10,072 bases of DNA, from NCBI GenBank assembly GCA_003541985.1, contig DPLM01000259.1, forward strand, positions 1-10,072, in the 5' to 3' direction. This document shows positions 1 to 6,925 of this stretch, one piece after another (within the stretch, counting starts at the first letter, position 1; every line of letters starts with the position of its first letter). This DNA comes from Deltaproteobacteria bacterium (GTDB lineage: Bacteria; SAR324; NAC60-12). The notes beneath the pieces are model-generated. The model ran no database searches and had not been told where the DNA came from. It was given only the letters and a program-made list of their open reading frames with translations. A program made the position numbers and the translations under genes.

Positions 1-13
1 AAAACTATTTATC

Positions 14-151
14 ATGTCACACAAAAAATTTAACCTGCCCCAGAAGATTTGTCCTGTATGTCAGCGTCCATTTACCTGGAGGCGAAAATGGGCTCGTGAT
101 TGGGACCAGGTTCGTTACTGCAGTGAGCGTTGTCGGCGCAAAGGTGTTTAA
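14..151 (+). CDS. DUF2256 family small zinc-ribbon-like protein
   Basis: A 45-residue protein that matches the DUF2256 pattern as I recall it: a K-I-C-P-V-C opening, a central F-T-W-R-R-K-W-A-R-D-W segment, then Y-C-S-E-R-C-R. Four cysteines (C13, C16, C36, C40) form CX2C and CX3C pairs, a likely zinc-binding fold (inference). The protein is short, basic and has no signal peptide or membrane segment, so it should be cytoplasmic. The family's function is unknown; from memory it is often found near photolyase/cryptochrome-type genes, but only 13 bases lie upstream here, so that cannot be checked. No clear ribosome binding site is visible in those bases. The ATG is chosen because it gives the usual family length. 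It precedes the permease gene by 55 bp on the same strand, and that gap is T-rich. Confidence 0.85.
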   Translation: MSHKKFNLPQKICPVCQRPFTWRRKWARDWDQVRYCSERCRRKGV

Positions 152-206
152 GATCAACGTATTGATAATCCTCTCATTTTCTTTCTCTTTTTTTGATCAT
201 TAAATT

Positions 207-2771
207 ATGCAGATCTGGTTCAAGCTGGCTTGGCGAGAAATTCGAAACAACCGTAAATTTAGTGTTTTCTTCGTCCTCAATCTGGCAATTGGGTTAGTAG
301 GGTTTTTAGCGCTCAATTCGTTCAATTCATCGATCCAAAGTCATTTGGGGCGAAATGCGAAGAGTATTCTAACGGCTGACATTGCGGTCAATGCAACTCG
401 CCCTTTTACAGAAGAAGAACTGCAAACAATTAGCAAGAGCCTTGGACCGATTGATCAGAGTCGTCAGATCTCCTTTGTTTCAATGTCCGCCAGTGGAGTC
501 AATTCACGCTTATCGCAGATCATTGCTGTTGATGCCGGTTTCCCACTGTACGGAGAATTGGAACTCCGGGAAAAAGGGATCATTGGACCTCGCCAAGTTG
601 CTCAAGCTCTGAAAGAGCCAGTTATCTGGGTCTATCCTGACTTGCTGACTTCTCTTGATTTAAAACTGGGAGATTCCCTGCAGATTGGCAGCAAGATTTT
701 TAAGATTGCTGACGTAGTTCTGCAAGATCCAGGAACAAGTTTCTCTACTTTTGGAGTGGCCTCCCGAATTTACATGAGCTACGATCAGATCCATAACACA
801 GGTTTAACTGCAGTTGGAAAAAGCCGAGTTTTCCACCGTCAATATTATAAGTTAGCTCCAGGAATTGATGAAGAACTAGCTGCCAAAAAATTACAGAAGG
901 ATCTGGATGAACTCGGGGAAAAAGCATACTCACTTAGAGTTCAGACTCCTGCCGGAGCAAGCCAGCAAGTTGGTCGAGCCTTGGGCTACCTGAATGATTA
1001 TTTGGGTATGGTTTCGCTGGTTGCTCTGTTTTTAGCAGGATTGGGTGCAGCCTATCTATTTCGAGATTATCTGCACAGCCGTTTTCAGGAAATAGCAATT
1101 CTCATGAGTTTGGGTGCAGCCAGAAAGTCAACTTATCTCCTTTTACTCAGTCAAATTTTGATTCTGGGTGGAATGGCTGTGATTGTCTCTGCCTTCGTGT
1201 CTCTAGCCTTGTTACAGATTCTACCTCATCTTGTCTCAGATTTTCTTCCACTTGGTTTTCAACAAGATATGCCTTGGGCCAGTCTCTGTGTGGCTATGGT
1301 ATTGGGAACCATCGGCAGCCTAATTTTTTGTTTACCAGTACTGACTTCAATCCATCGAGTTCAACCTATTGCCCTGCTGCGCGATACAAGTCGGGAGTTT
1401 AGTCGGGGGAACACCTGGAAGCTGAAGCTGGCGAGCTACTTGCCCGGGTTTCTGGTATACGGAGGGCTGACGATCTGGGTAGCCGGATTCAAAAGGGGAG
1501 GATTGTTTTTGTTGCTTTTCATTGGCGCCTTACTAGTCCTTACTTTATTGGCTTGGCTACTCTTCAAGATTTGTGGTCATTTTTCGAATCGTCAAAGACC
1601 AGTCTTCAAGATCGCTCTTCGCAGTTTGAACCGTAACCGAGTTGCAGCAATTTCCTGTTTCCTGTCGATGTCTTTGGGAACCCTGCTGATCAATCTGATT
1701 CCCCAGTTGCAGCAGGGGCTGGTTGAAGAACTGGAGCGGCCTGATGACAGCCGAGTACCAACGTTTTTTGTCTTTGATATCCAGGAAGAGCAGATTGAAG
1801 GCCTCACAAACGTGGTTGCTCAGGAAGGTTTTGCTCTAGAGAGCCTTTCTCCATTGGTGAGAGCTCGACTCTCAATGGTCAATGGAGAGATTTACCAAGG
1901 CCAAGATAGAGATGATGTGGTACGAGATGAAAACCGTGAACGTCGCCGAAGAAGTCGAACATACAATTTGTCCTATCTTTCTGCGGATCAGGCGAACCTT
2001 GGTATTGTAGAGGGGAAGCCCCTCAGTGGAAGCTATGATTTCATGGGCGATCAACCCGTTCAGGTTTCTTTGGAGAAAGAGTTTGCTGGCTGGCGTGAGT
2101 GGCAAGTTGGGGACCGGCTAACCTTTGATATTGCAGGCATTCCAGTTGAGGCCCAGGTAGCAAACTTGCGGAAGGTGGAATGGACTACGTTTCAACCGGA
2201 CTTCTTTATTGTGATGCAGCCCGGTGCTCTGGAAGATGCCCCCAAAGTTTTCCTTGGCAGTATCCGGAATGTTCCTGCTGAAAAACGACTTTCACTTCAA
2301 AACAGTATTGTTCGTTCCTATCCCAATATTTCTGTCATTGATGTGACAAGAATTTTAGCAAGAGCCTTCGAAATCATTGATCAGGTCAGCTTTGCAATTA
2401 ATTTTATGGCGTATTTGGCAATTCTGGCTGGTCTGGTGGTCTTGTACTCCATTGCTCGCCAGGAAGTGCAAAGCCGTGTTTGGGAGATGAATCTGCTCAA
2501 GACCTTGGGGGCGCGATTCCCCCTAGTGATGCGCATTGTTCAAACAGAGTTTGGGCTGCTTGCATTGTTTGCAGCAGCTTCAGGCCTTCTACTCAGCTTG
2601 ATCTTTTCTTTCATCATTTCGTGGGTGGTCTTCGAGAATCTCTGGAGAATCAACTGGTGGAGCAATGCGGTTACTTTGATGGCAGTGGTAGCCCTTAGCG
2701 TTGTGACAGCCAGTCTTGCAGCACACCGAACGCTACGTCAGAAGCCACTAGCACTTTTGAGAACTGTTTAA
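207..2771 (+). CDS. YbbP-like FtsX-type ABC transporter permease
   Basis: An 854-residue inner-membrane permease of the large YbbP/FtsX (MacB-like) type, which normally works with a separate ATPase (YbbA/LolD-like) in lipid, lipoprotein or peptide export. Visible architecture: an N-terminal transmembrane helix at about residues 18-37, a first extracytoplasmic domain to about 265, an FtsX-type membrane block at about 268-390 containing the I-L-M-S-L-G-A-A-R coupling motif, central helices at about 408-455 and 479-498, a second extracytoplasmic domain at about 515-725 with a basic stretch near 574-588 followed by Y-N-L-S-Y, and a C-terminal FtsX block from about 727 with the matching L-L-K-T-L-G-A motif. 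Two FtsX blocks and a length near 800-850 fit YbbP. No ATPase gene adjoins it in this window. No clear Shine-Dalgarno precedes the ATG. Its TAA stop overlaps the convergent pncA stop. The exported substrate cannot be inferred. Confidence 0.9.
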   Translation: MQIWFKLAWREIRNNRKFSVFFVLNLAIGLVGFLALNSFNSSIQSHLGRNAKSILTADIAVNATRPFTEEELQTISKSLGPIDQSRQISFVSMSASGVNSRLSQIIAVDAGFPLYGELELREKGIIGPRQVAQALKEPVIWVYPDLLTSLDLKLGDSLQIGSKIFKIADVVLQDPGTSFSTFGVASRIYMSYDQIHNTGLTAVGKSRVFHRQYYKLAPGIDEELAAKKLQKDLDELGEKAYSLRVQTPAGASQQVGRALGYLNDYLGMVSLVALFLAGLGAAYLFRDYLHSRFQEIAILMSLGAARKSTYLLLLSQILILGGMAVIVSAFVSLALLQILPHLVSDFLPLGFQQDMPWASLCVAMVLGTIGSLIFCLPVLTSIHRVQPIALLRDTSREFSRGNTWKLKLASYLPGFLVYGGLTIWVAGFKRGGLFLLLFIGALLVLTLLAWLLFKICGHFSNRQRPVFKIALRSLNRNRVAAISCFLSMSLGTLLINLIPQLQQGLVEELERPDDSRVPTFFVFDIQEEQIEGLTNVVAQEGFALESLSPLVRARLSMVNGEIYQGQDRDDVVRDENRERRRRSRTYNLSYLSADQANLGIVEGKPLSGSYDFMGDQPVQVSLEKEFAGWREWQVGDRLTFDIAGIPVEAQVANLRKVEWTTFQPDFFIVMQPGALEDAPKVFLGSIRNVPAEKRLSLQNSIVRSYPNISVIDVTRILARAFEIIDQVSFAINFMAYLAILAGLVVLYSIARQEVQSRVWEMNLLKTLGARFPLVMRIVQTEFGLLALFAAASGLLLSLIFSFIISWVVFENLWRINWWSNAVTLMAVVALSVVTASLAAHRTLRQKPLALLRTV

Positions 2772-3397
2772 ATCTTTGTGAGGGATCGGGGTAACTCCGA
2801 ACTCAATAGGATTCGCACTTCCTGCTCCTGCAAAGCTACAAGGGCACGGTCGACATCTCCCTTCTGTAAATTCACTCCACGAGTCGCATCTGAAATCACG
2901 ATAGTTCGAAACTCGATTTCAGTAGCATCTGTTGCCGTAAAGTGCACACAGTAGTCGGTTGCCAGACCTACCGCAAATACTTCGTCCTCTAGCTCACGTA
3001 GATACTCTCCCATTCCCGTACTGCTCTGGTGGTCGTTATCAAAGAAGCCGCTGTAGCTGTCAATTCGTGGATTTTGCCCTTTGTGGAAAACTCTTTTGAC
3101 CTTACTGTGATCCAAGTTAAAGATGAATTGGGCTTCCTCCGTTTCTTGAACAAAGGGAACTGGCCAGAGGACTTGCGGTATTCCATGCAGATCAATCAAT
3201 TCTCCTGGTTGTCTTCCCTCGTGCTGAATTGCAAAACTCTGATGGTCAGAAGGATGCCAGTCTTGGGTTGCTACAACTAGGTCAAACTTTTGCTGAAGTT
3301 GATTGCTCAGCGGAACAATGCTGTCCCCCTCGGGAACTGGGAGCGCCCCACTGGGAGTGAAATCATTTTGTAGATCGACAAGAATCAAAGCATTCAT
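2768..3397 (-). CDS. pncA: Nicotinamidase (isochorismatase superfamily), variant metal site
   Basis: A 209-residue cytoplasmic hydrolase that should convert nicotinamide to nicotinic acid plus ammonia for NAD salvage. The isochorismatase-fold catalytic triad is present: D8 (in L-V-D-L-Q-N-D-F), K106 (in F-H-K-G) and C150 (in G-L-A-T-D-Y-C-V). The metal-binding residues D46, H48 and H52 are seen in D-W-H-P-S-D-H. The family segment normally read as W-P-x-H-C-V-Q-G-T appears here as W-P-V-P-F-V-Q-E-T, so the usual fourth metal ligand (His71 in the M. tuberculosis enzyme) is Pro81. The downstream signature P-R-I-D-S-Y-S-G-F-F-D-N is typical of PncA, and the length fits. It lies 17 bp after the lipoprotein gene on the same strand, so co-transcription is likely. 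No strong ribosome binding site is visible. The family assignment is firm; full activity is not assured because of the altered site. Confidence 0.9.
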   Translation of the reverse strand: MNALILVDLQNDFTPSGALPVPEGDSIVPLSNQLQQKFDLVVATQDWHPSDHQSFAIQHEGRQPGELIDLHGIPQVLWPVPFVQETEEAQFIFNLDHSKVKRVFHKGQNPRIDSYSGFFDNDHQSSTGMGEYLRELEDEVFAVGLATDYCVHFTATDATEIEFRTIVISDATRGVNLQKGDVDRALVALQEQEVRILLSSELPRSLTKI

Positions 3398-3414
3398 GCG
3401 GGGTGTTTTGGGAA

Positions 3415-3816
3415 TCAGTTGGCAAATCGGTCAATACTCATCGGAGTTTTTCGCTCACAGCGGCGGTCCCAGTCCTTGTCGTTGGAGGCACAGGGGGTCG
3501 GATTGGATTCAAAGACACAATAGTGTTCGCCCGGAGGCAGTTGGGAGTCCAATGGTACTTCATACCGGCGGCCATCATAAAATTGGGCGATCACACCGTT
3601 TGAAATCGGAACCAGTTTTTGTACCCGTGAATCCAGAGAGGGAGCAACGTATCGGGCATATCGTGGGGTGTAAAGCAATTCACAAAGTTCCATCACATGA
3701 AGTCTTTTGATGGTTGGATAATTAAAATCAACATGATTGGGCGGATTGCTACTGCAAGCAAAAATTCCTATTCCAAACAAGCTAAACAGCAAGGGTCCAC
3801 GACAAAAAAACGACAT
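3415..3816 (-). CDS. Putative small lipoprotein, family not recognised
   Basis: A 133-residue protein that I do not recognise. The N-terminus has a short hydrophobic segment (about residues 8-20) ending in G-I-F-A-C, which reads as a lipoprotein signal with C21 as the lipidated cysteine; S22, S23 follow, which would favour outer-membrane sorting if Lol rules apply (inference). The mature part has a Y-x-P-R-Y-A-R-Y segment (about 49-56), a likely small beta-rich portion with Y-D-G-R-R-Y-E-V-P-L (80-89), and four more cysteines (C45, C100, C109, C120) that could form disulfides outside the cytoplasm. The C-terminus is short, charged and without a membrane helix. Only a weak GAG is seen upstream of the ATG. 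It starts 162 bp from the divergent exporter gene and ends 17 bp before pncA, which supports its being a real, co-transcribed gene. Confidence 0.65.
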   Translation of the reverse strand: MSFFCRGPLLFSLFGIGIFACSSNPPNHVDFNYPTIKRLHVMELCELLYTPRYARYVAPSLDSRVQKLVPISNGVIAQFYDGRRYEVPLDSQLPPGEHYCVFESNPTPCASNDKDWDRRCERKTPMSIDRFAN

Positions 3817-3848
3817 GTGAACTCGCGTTTTTGAGAAAGTGCAAAATT

Positions 3849-3878
3849 ATTTAATTTAAGGCAGGTTAACGTGGTTAA
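3849..3878 (-). promoter_or_regulatory. Candidate sigma-70-like promoter for lipoprotein-pncA
   Basis: On the minus strand, TTAACC (3878-3873) and TTAAAT (3854-3849) each match the -35 and -10 consensus at four of six bases, with an 18-bp spacer. Transcription would start near 3842, about 26 bases before the lipoprotein ATG. The region is AT-rich, as expected for a promoter. The match is modest and was found by eye, so chance is possible. Confidence 0.25.
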
Positions 3879-3885
3879 AAGGTAA
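3864..3885 (+). repeat. GGTTAA short direct repeats in divergent intergenic region
   Basis: GGTTAA occurs at 3864-3869 and 3873-3878, followed by a degenerate GGTAA at 3881-3885, giving a spacing of 8-9 bp. The second copy coincides with the candidate -35 box of the minus-strand promoter. This could be an operator or just AT-rich coincidence; no regulator gene is adjacent. Confidence 0.3.
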
Positions 3886-3978
3886 TTCAAGAATTGTTCT
3901 GAATGGATTTGCATACATTGAGTTGGAAGCCTTCTTGGCCCAATTCAACACTTCGAGGTATTTAAGGAAAGTTACTAG

Positions 3979-5781
3979 ATGAATTCCACTCCACATCCAA
4001 TGATCAGCCTGCTGTACTACATCCTGCCTCATCGGGGCTGGTTTTCGTGGGCATGTTTTAACAGCATTCTGAACAAAGTTCTCGACTTGATGCCCCCAGT
4101 TCTTGTGGGCTGGGTGATAGATTCTGTCCGCCGAGAACCCCCTGAATGGATCGCTAATGTTGTGGGCACCACAGATCCATGGCCGCTTGCGGTTTTTCTT
4201 GCGGTTCTTGGAGTTGTCATCTTTGGCTTTGAAAGCCTCTTTGAATGGGCCTATCAGTACGGCTTCATGAACCTTGCTCAACGAGTCCAACACAATCTAC
4301 GGACAGATGCCTATAACCACATTCAGATGCGTGAGATTGAATTCTTTGAGAATCACCGCATGGGAGAGACCATGGCGATGCTCAATGATGACGTCAATCA
4401 GATTGAAAGGTTTTTGAACACGGGTTTCAACGAACTGCTTCAGTTGCTGGTATTGTTTTTATTTTCCATTTTTGTTCTGGTGGATGTTTCCTGGCAATTG
4501 GCGCTGATTGGCTTGATTCCTATGCCCTTGATTCTCTGGGGAAGCTGGTTTTATCAAAACCTCATCTCACCACGCTATAAGCGAGTTCGAGAAGCAGTTG
4601 GCGGGTTGAGCAGTCGTCTGGAAAACAACATTGCAGGTATCCTGGTCATCAAGAGCTTCACAGCAGAAGCATTTGAATCTCAACGAGTTTCTGAAGCATC
4701 ACTGGAATATAAGAAAGCCAATCATGCCGCAATTCGCTTCAGTTCCGTCTATGTCCCTCTCATTCGAATGGCAGTGGCAATTGGTTTTGGGGGGGTTCTT
4801 CTGCTTGGAAGTTACTGGGTTCTGGAAGACAAAGGAGTACTAACAGTTGGCGAGTTGGTGCTGTTTTCAATGTTAATCCAGCGGATGTTGTGGCCCCTGA
4901 CTCGGATGGGGATCACCATTGATGAGTATGAGCGTGCCAAGGCCAGTGCTCGTAGGACGTTTGGCCTTTTGCAGACTCCCAGCAAGATTCAAGATCCCGC
5001 AGAACCTCAAGTCCTTCCTGAACCGATGCAAGGGGAGATACACTTTGGTCAAGTCCATTTTACCTATCGTCGGGGTGAGACGGTCTTGCGAGGCCTGGAT
5101 TTCAAGGTGCGGTCTGGAGAAACGATCGGTATTGCTGGAGCAACAGGTGCTGGAAAGTCAACACTGATCAAGTTGCTCCTGCGCTTGTATGATCCATCTG
5201 GTGGAGCAATTTGCCTTGATGGGGTGGATCTTCGGGATCTAACCCTGCAGGACATTAGAAGTCATATTGCTCTGGTCAGTCAGGATGTTTACCTGTTTCA
5301 TGGCACAATTGCGGAGAACATAGCCTACGGTTCCCCGAATAGAGACCTAGCCCAAATCCAGGCTGTGGCAGAATCAGCTCAGCTACATGATTTCGTCATG
5401 ACCTTGCCAGATAGTTATCAAACGGTTGTGGGTGAGCGAGGTATTCGGCTCTCGGGGGGACAGCGGCAGCGTCTCAGTATTGCAAGGGCGATCCTTAAAG
5501 ATGCTCCAATCATGGTTTTTGATGAGGCAACCAGTTCTGTTGACACTGAAACAGAGAGAGCGATCCAACAAAGTCTTTCCAGAATCACAAAAGGGAAAAC
5601 TGCGTTGATTATTGCTCACCGACTTTCCACGATCCGACATACTGATAGAATTTTGGTGCTGAGAGATGGTCAGGTGGTAGAGGAAGGACACCATGATGAC
5701 TTGTTGGAGCTTGAGGGAACTTACGCTGAGCTGTGGCAGGTTCAGTCTGGTGAAGTTACTGCTGCTCCCATTCTTCATTGA
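3979..5781 (+). CDS. MsbA-like ABC exporter, fused membrane and ATPase domains
   Basis: A 600-residue half-transporter of the type IV (MsbA/multidrug) exporter class, expected to work as a dimer in the inner membrane and export a hydrophobic compound or lipid. The N-terminal half holds about six helices, clearest at roughly 70-98, 152-195 and 265-305. The ATPase domain is complete: A-loop Y363, Walker A G-A-T-G-A-G-K-S-T (387-395), Q-loop Q435, signature L-S-G-G-Q (491-495), Walker B ending at D515 with catalytic E516, D-loop S-S-V-D (519-522) and switch H547. Everything needed for ATP hydrolysis is present, so a homodimer is plausible. AAGGA at 3964-3968 lies 10 bases before the ATG and supports this start. 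It is transcribed away from the lipoprotein gene, and azlC follows 57 bp downstream on the same strand. The substrate is not predictable. Confidence 0.93.
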   Translation: MNSTPHPMISLLYYILPHRGWFSWACFNSILNKVLDLMPPVLVGWVIDSVRREPPEWIANVVGTTDPWPLAVFLAVLGVVIFGFESLFEWAYQYGFMNLAQRVQHNLRTDAYNHIQMREIEFFENHRMGETMAMLNDDVNQIERFLNTGFNELLQLLVLFLFSIFVLVDVSWQLALIGLIPMPLILWGSWFYQNLISPRYKRVREAVGGLSSRLENNIAGILVIKSFTAEAFESQRVSEASLEYKKANHAAIRFSSVYVPLIRMAVAIGFGGVLLLGSYWVLEDKGVLTVGELVLFSMLIQRMLWPLTRMGITIDEYERAKASARRTFGLLQTPSKIQDPAEPQVLPEPMQGEIHFGQVHFTYRRGETVLRGLDFKVRSGETIGIAGATGAGKSTLIKLLLRLYDPSGGAICLDGVDLRDLTLQDIRSHIALVSQDVYLFHGTIAENIAYGSPNRDLAQIQAVAESAQLHDFVMTLPDSYQTVVGERGIRLSGGQRQRLSIARAILKDAPIMVFDEATSSVDTETERAIQQSLSRITKGKTALIIAHRLSTIRHTDRILVLRDGQVVEEGHHDDLLELEGTYAELWQVQSGEVTAAPILH

Positions 5782-5838
5782 AAGAATCGATGCCAGTCAG
5801 TTCTTCCTTGGTCGACTGCCTTAGGTTGATGTGATCCC

Positions 5839-6567
5839 ATGAATTCGACACCACAAACTGAGTTTTGGAAGGGAGTTCGAGATACCTTCCCATTGATCGT
5901 GGGAGCAATTCCGTTTGGAATTATCTTTGGAACTCTCTCTGAGAGTGGAGGACTTTCTCTCTGGGGTGCTCTAGCTTTCTCAGCTGTTGTCTTCGCTGGA
6001 TCGGCTCAATTCATAGCTCTGGGAATGGTCTCCACTGGAGCCGCTTGGCCAGTCATTGTGTTGACAACCTTCGTGGTGAATTTACGACACATCCTCTATT
6101 CAACTACACTTCTCCAGCAGGTTCGTCACTTGCCTCAACGTTGGCGCATTCCGCTGGCTTTCTGGCTCACCGATGAGACCTTTGCAGTTGCGGTCCGATA
6201 CTATGCGGAACCTTCTCCAATCATCCACAAGCACTGGTACTACCTAGGCTCCGCACTCATCATGTATTTTAATTGGCAACTATGTACGATGATAGGGATT
6301 TTCTTTGGGAGGGTGGTGCCGGGTTTGGAGGAATGGGGCTTGGACTTTGCCATGTCTGCAACTTTCATCGGCATCGTTGTGCCTTATCTGAAGAATCGTC
6401 CAATGATCGCCGCGGCTATCGTTGCTTCAGGCTTAAGTTTGGCTTTGCACGGTTTGCCAAACAAACTCGGACTGATGATTGCTGCGTTAGCTGGAGTAGC
6501 TACTGGTTTTTTTCTGGAAAAAAGATTGGCTAGTAATCGAATGACTGAGGTAGGTGAAGCCCAATGA
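5839..6567 (+). CDS. azlC: AzlC-type branched-chain amino acid exporter, large subunit
   Basis: A 242-residue integral inner-membrane protein of the AzlC/YgaZ family, which together with a small AzlD/YgaH partner exports branched-chain amino acids (valine and relatives) in characterised members. Family signatures visible include F-P-L-I-V-G-A-I-P-F-G near 17-27, F-A-G-S-A-Q-F at 52-58, V-N-L-R-H-I-L-Y-S around 80-88 and W-L-T-D-E-T-F-A-V shortly after. Several hydrophobic helices run to the C-terminus, and length is normal for the family. The stop overlaps the azlD start as ATGA, pointing to translational coupling. The ribosome binding site is weak (AGGTTGA well upstream). It may be co-transcribed with the exporter gene 57 bp upstream, as no clear terminator lies between. 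Substrate is inferred from family only. Confidence 0.92.
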   Translation: MNSTPQTEFWKGVRDTFPLIVGAIPFGIIFGTLSESGGLSLWGALAFSAVVFAGSAQFIALGMVSTGAAWPVIVLTTFVVNLRHILYSTTLLQQVRHLPQRWRIPLAFWLTDETFAVAVRYYAEPSPIIHKHWYYLGSALIMYFNWQLCTMIGIFFGRVVPGLEEWGLDFAMSATFIGIVVPYLKNRPMIAAAIVASGLSLALHGLPNKLGLMIAALAGVATGFFLEKRLASNRMTEVGEAQ

Positions 6568-6890
6568 ATGAGTTTTTGTTAGTTGGTGGGATGTTCTTGG
6601 TGACTTTTCTGGTCCGTTATTTACCGTTTGGACTGGCGGGCTCCTTACAAATTCCGGAGCCTCTTGAGCGTGCGCTACGGTTTGTTCCAGTGGCTGTCTT
6701 GATGGCGATTGTTGCACCCGCCGTTTTGATCCCCCAGGGAGATTCTGTCCAATTTAGTTGGCAAAATCCCCATCTTTTGGGAGCCTTTGCAGCCTTTCTG
6801 GCTGGTTGGTGGAAAAACAACCTGTTGCTAACCATTGTGGTCGGCATGGCGGCTTTTTTTATCTGCAGATTGCTGATTGGGAGATTCTAA
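6564..6890 (+). CDS. azlD: AzlD-type branched-chain amino acid exporter, small subunit
   Basis: A 108-residue membrane protein of the AzlD/YgaH family and the expected partner of AzlC. It shows about four hydrophobic helices, the early V-R-Y-L-P segment (17-21) and the L-R-F-V-P-V-A-V-L-M-A-I-V-A-P segment (38-52) that mark this family, then a short loop and two further helices ending near the C-terminus. The ATG overlaps the azlC stop (ATGA, 6564-6567), and an AGGTGA about ten bases upstream can serve as ribosome binding site. The gene ends 35 bp from the convergent crotonase gene; I see no strong terminator hairpin in that gap. Confidence 0.92.
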   Translation: MNEFLLVGGMFLVTFLVRYLPFGLAGSLQIPEPLERALRFVPVAVLMAIVAPAVLIPQGDSVQFSWQNPHLLGAFAAFLAGWWKNNLLLTIVVGMAAFFICRLLIGRF

Positions 6891-6925
6891 AAACTGCCGA
6901 TAGACATATCTGACCGTGGATGGGA

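Noticed and set aside
152..206. A small inverted repeat (ATCAA, CGTA loop, TTGAT) followed by a T-rich stretch after the DUF2256 gene, resembling a terminator
   Set aside because: The stem is only five AT-rich pairs and the T-run is about 20 bases away, so it does not look like a working intrinsic terminator.
3303..3710. A 135-codon plus-strand frame over pncA and the lipoprotein gene
   Set aside because: It is antisense to pncA, which has a full catalytic triad, and its product is low-quality sequence without motifs.
3856..4293. A 145-codon open frame on the minus strand overlapping the start of the exporter gene
   Set aside because: It is antisense to the well-supported ABC exporter, has no recognisable domain, and is explained as a shadow frame.
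5383..5778. A 131-codon minus-strand open frame over the exporter ATPase domain
   Set aside because: The opposite strand encodes conserved ABC signature, Walker B and H-loop motifs; the antisense product shows no family features.
5782..5838. Inverted repeat CAGTC ... GACTG between the exporter and azlC
   Set aside because: The stem is five pairs with a loop of about 17 bases and no following T-run; too weak to call a terminator or attenuator.
3979..5853. The exporter and AzlC both begin with M-N-S-T-P
   Set aside because: The similarity stops after five residues and the third-position bases differ, so it is probably coincidence rather than a duplicated leader.
6891..6925. Possible bidirectional terminator between azlD and the crotonase gene
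   Set aside because: Only a four-base stem (GATA/TATC) is present, with no useful T-run on either strand.
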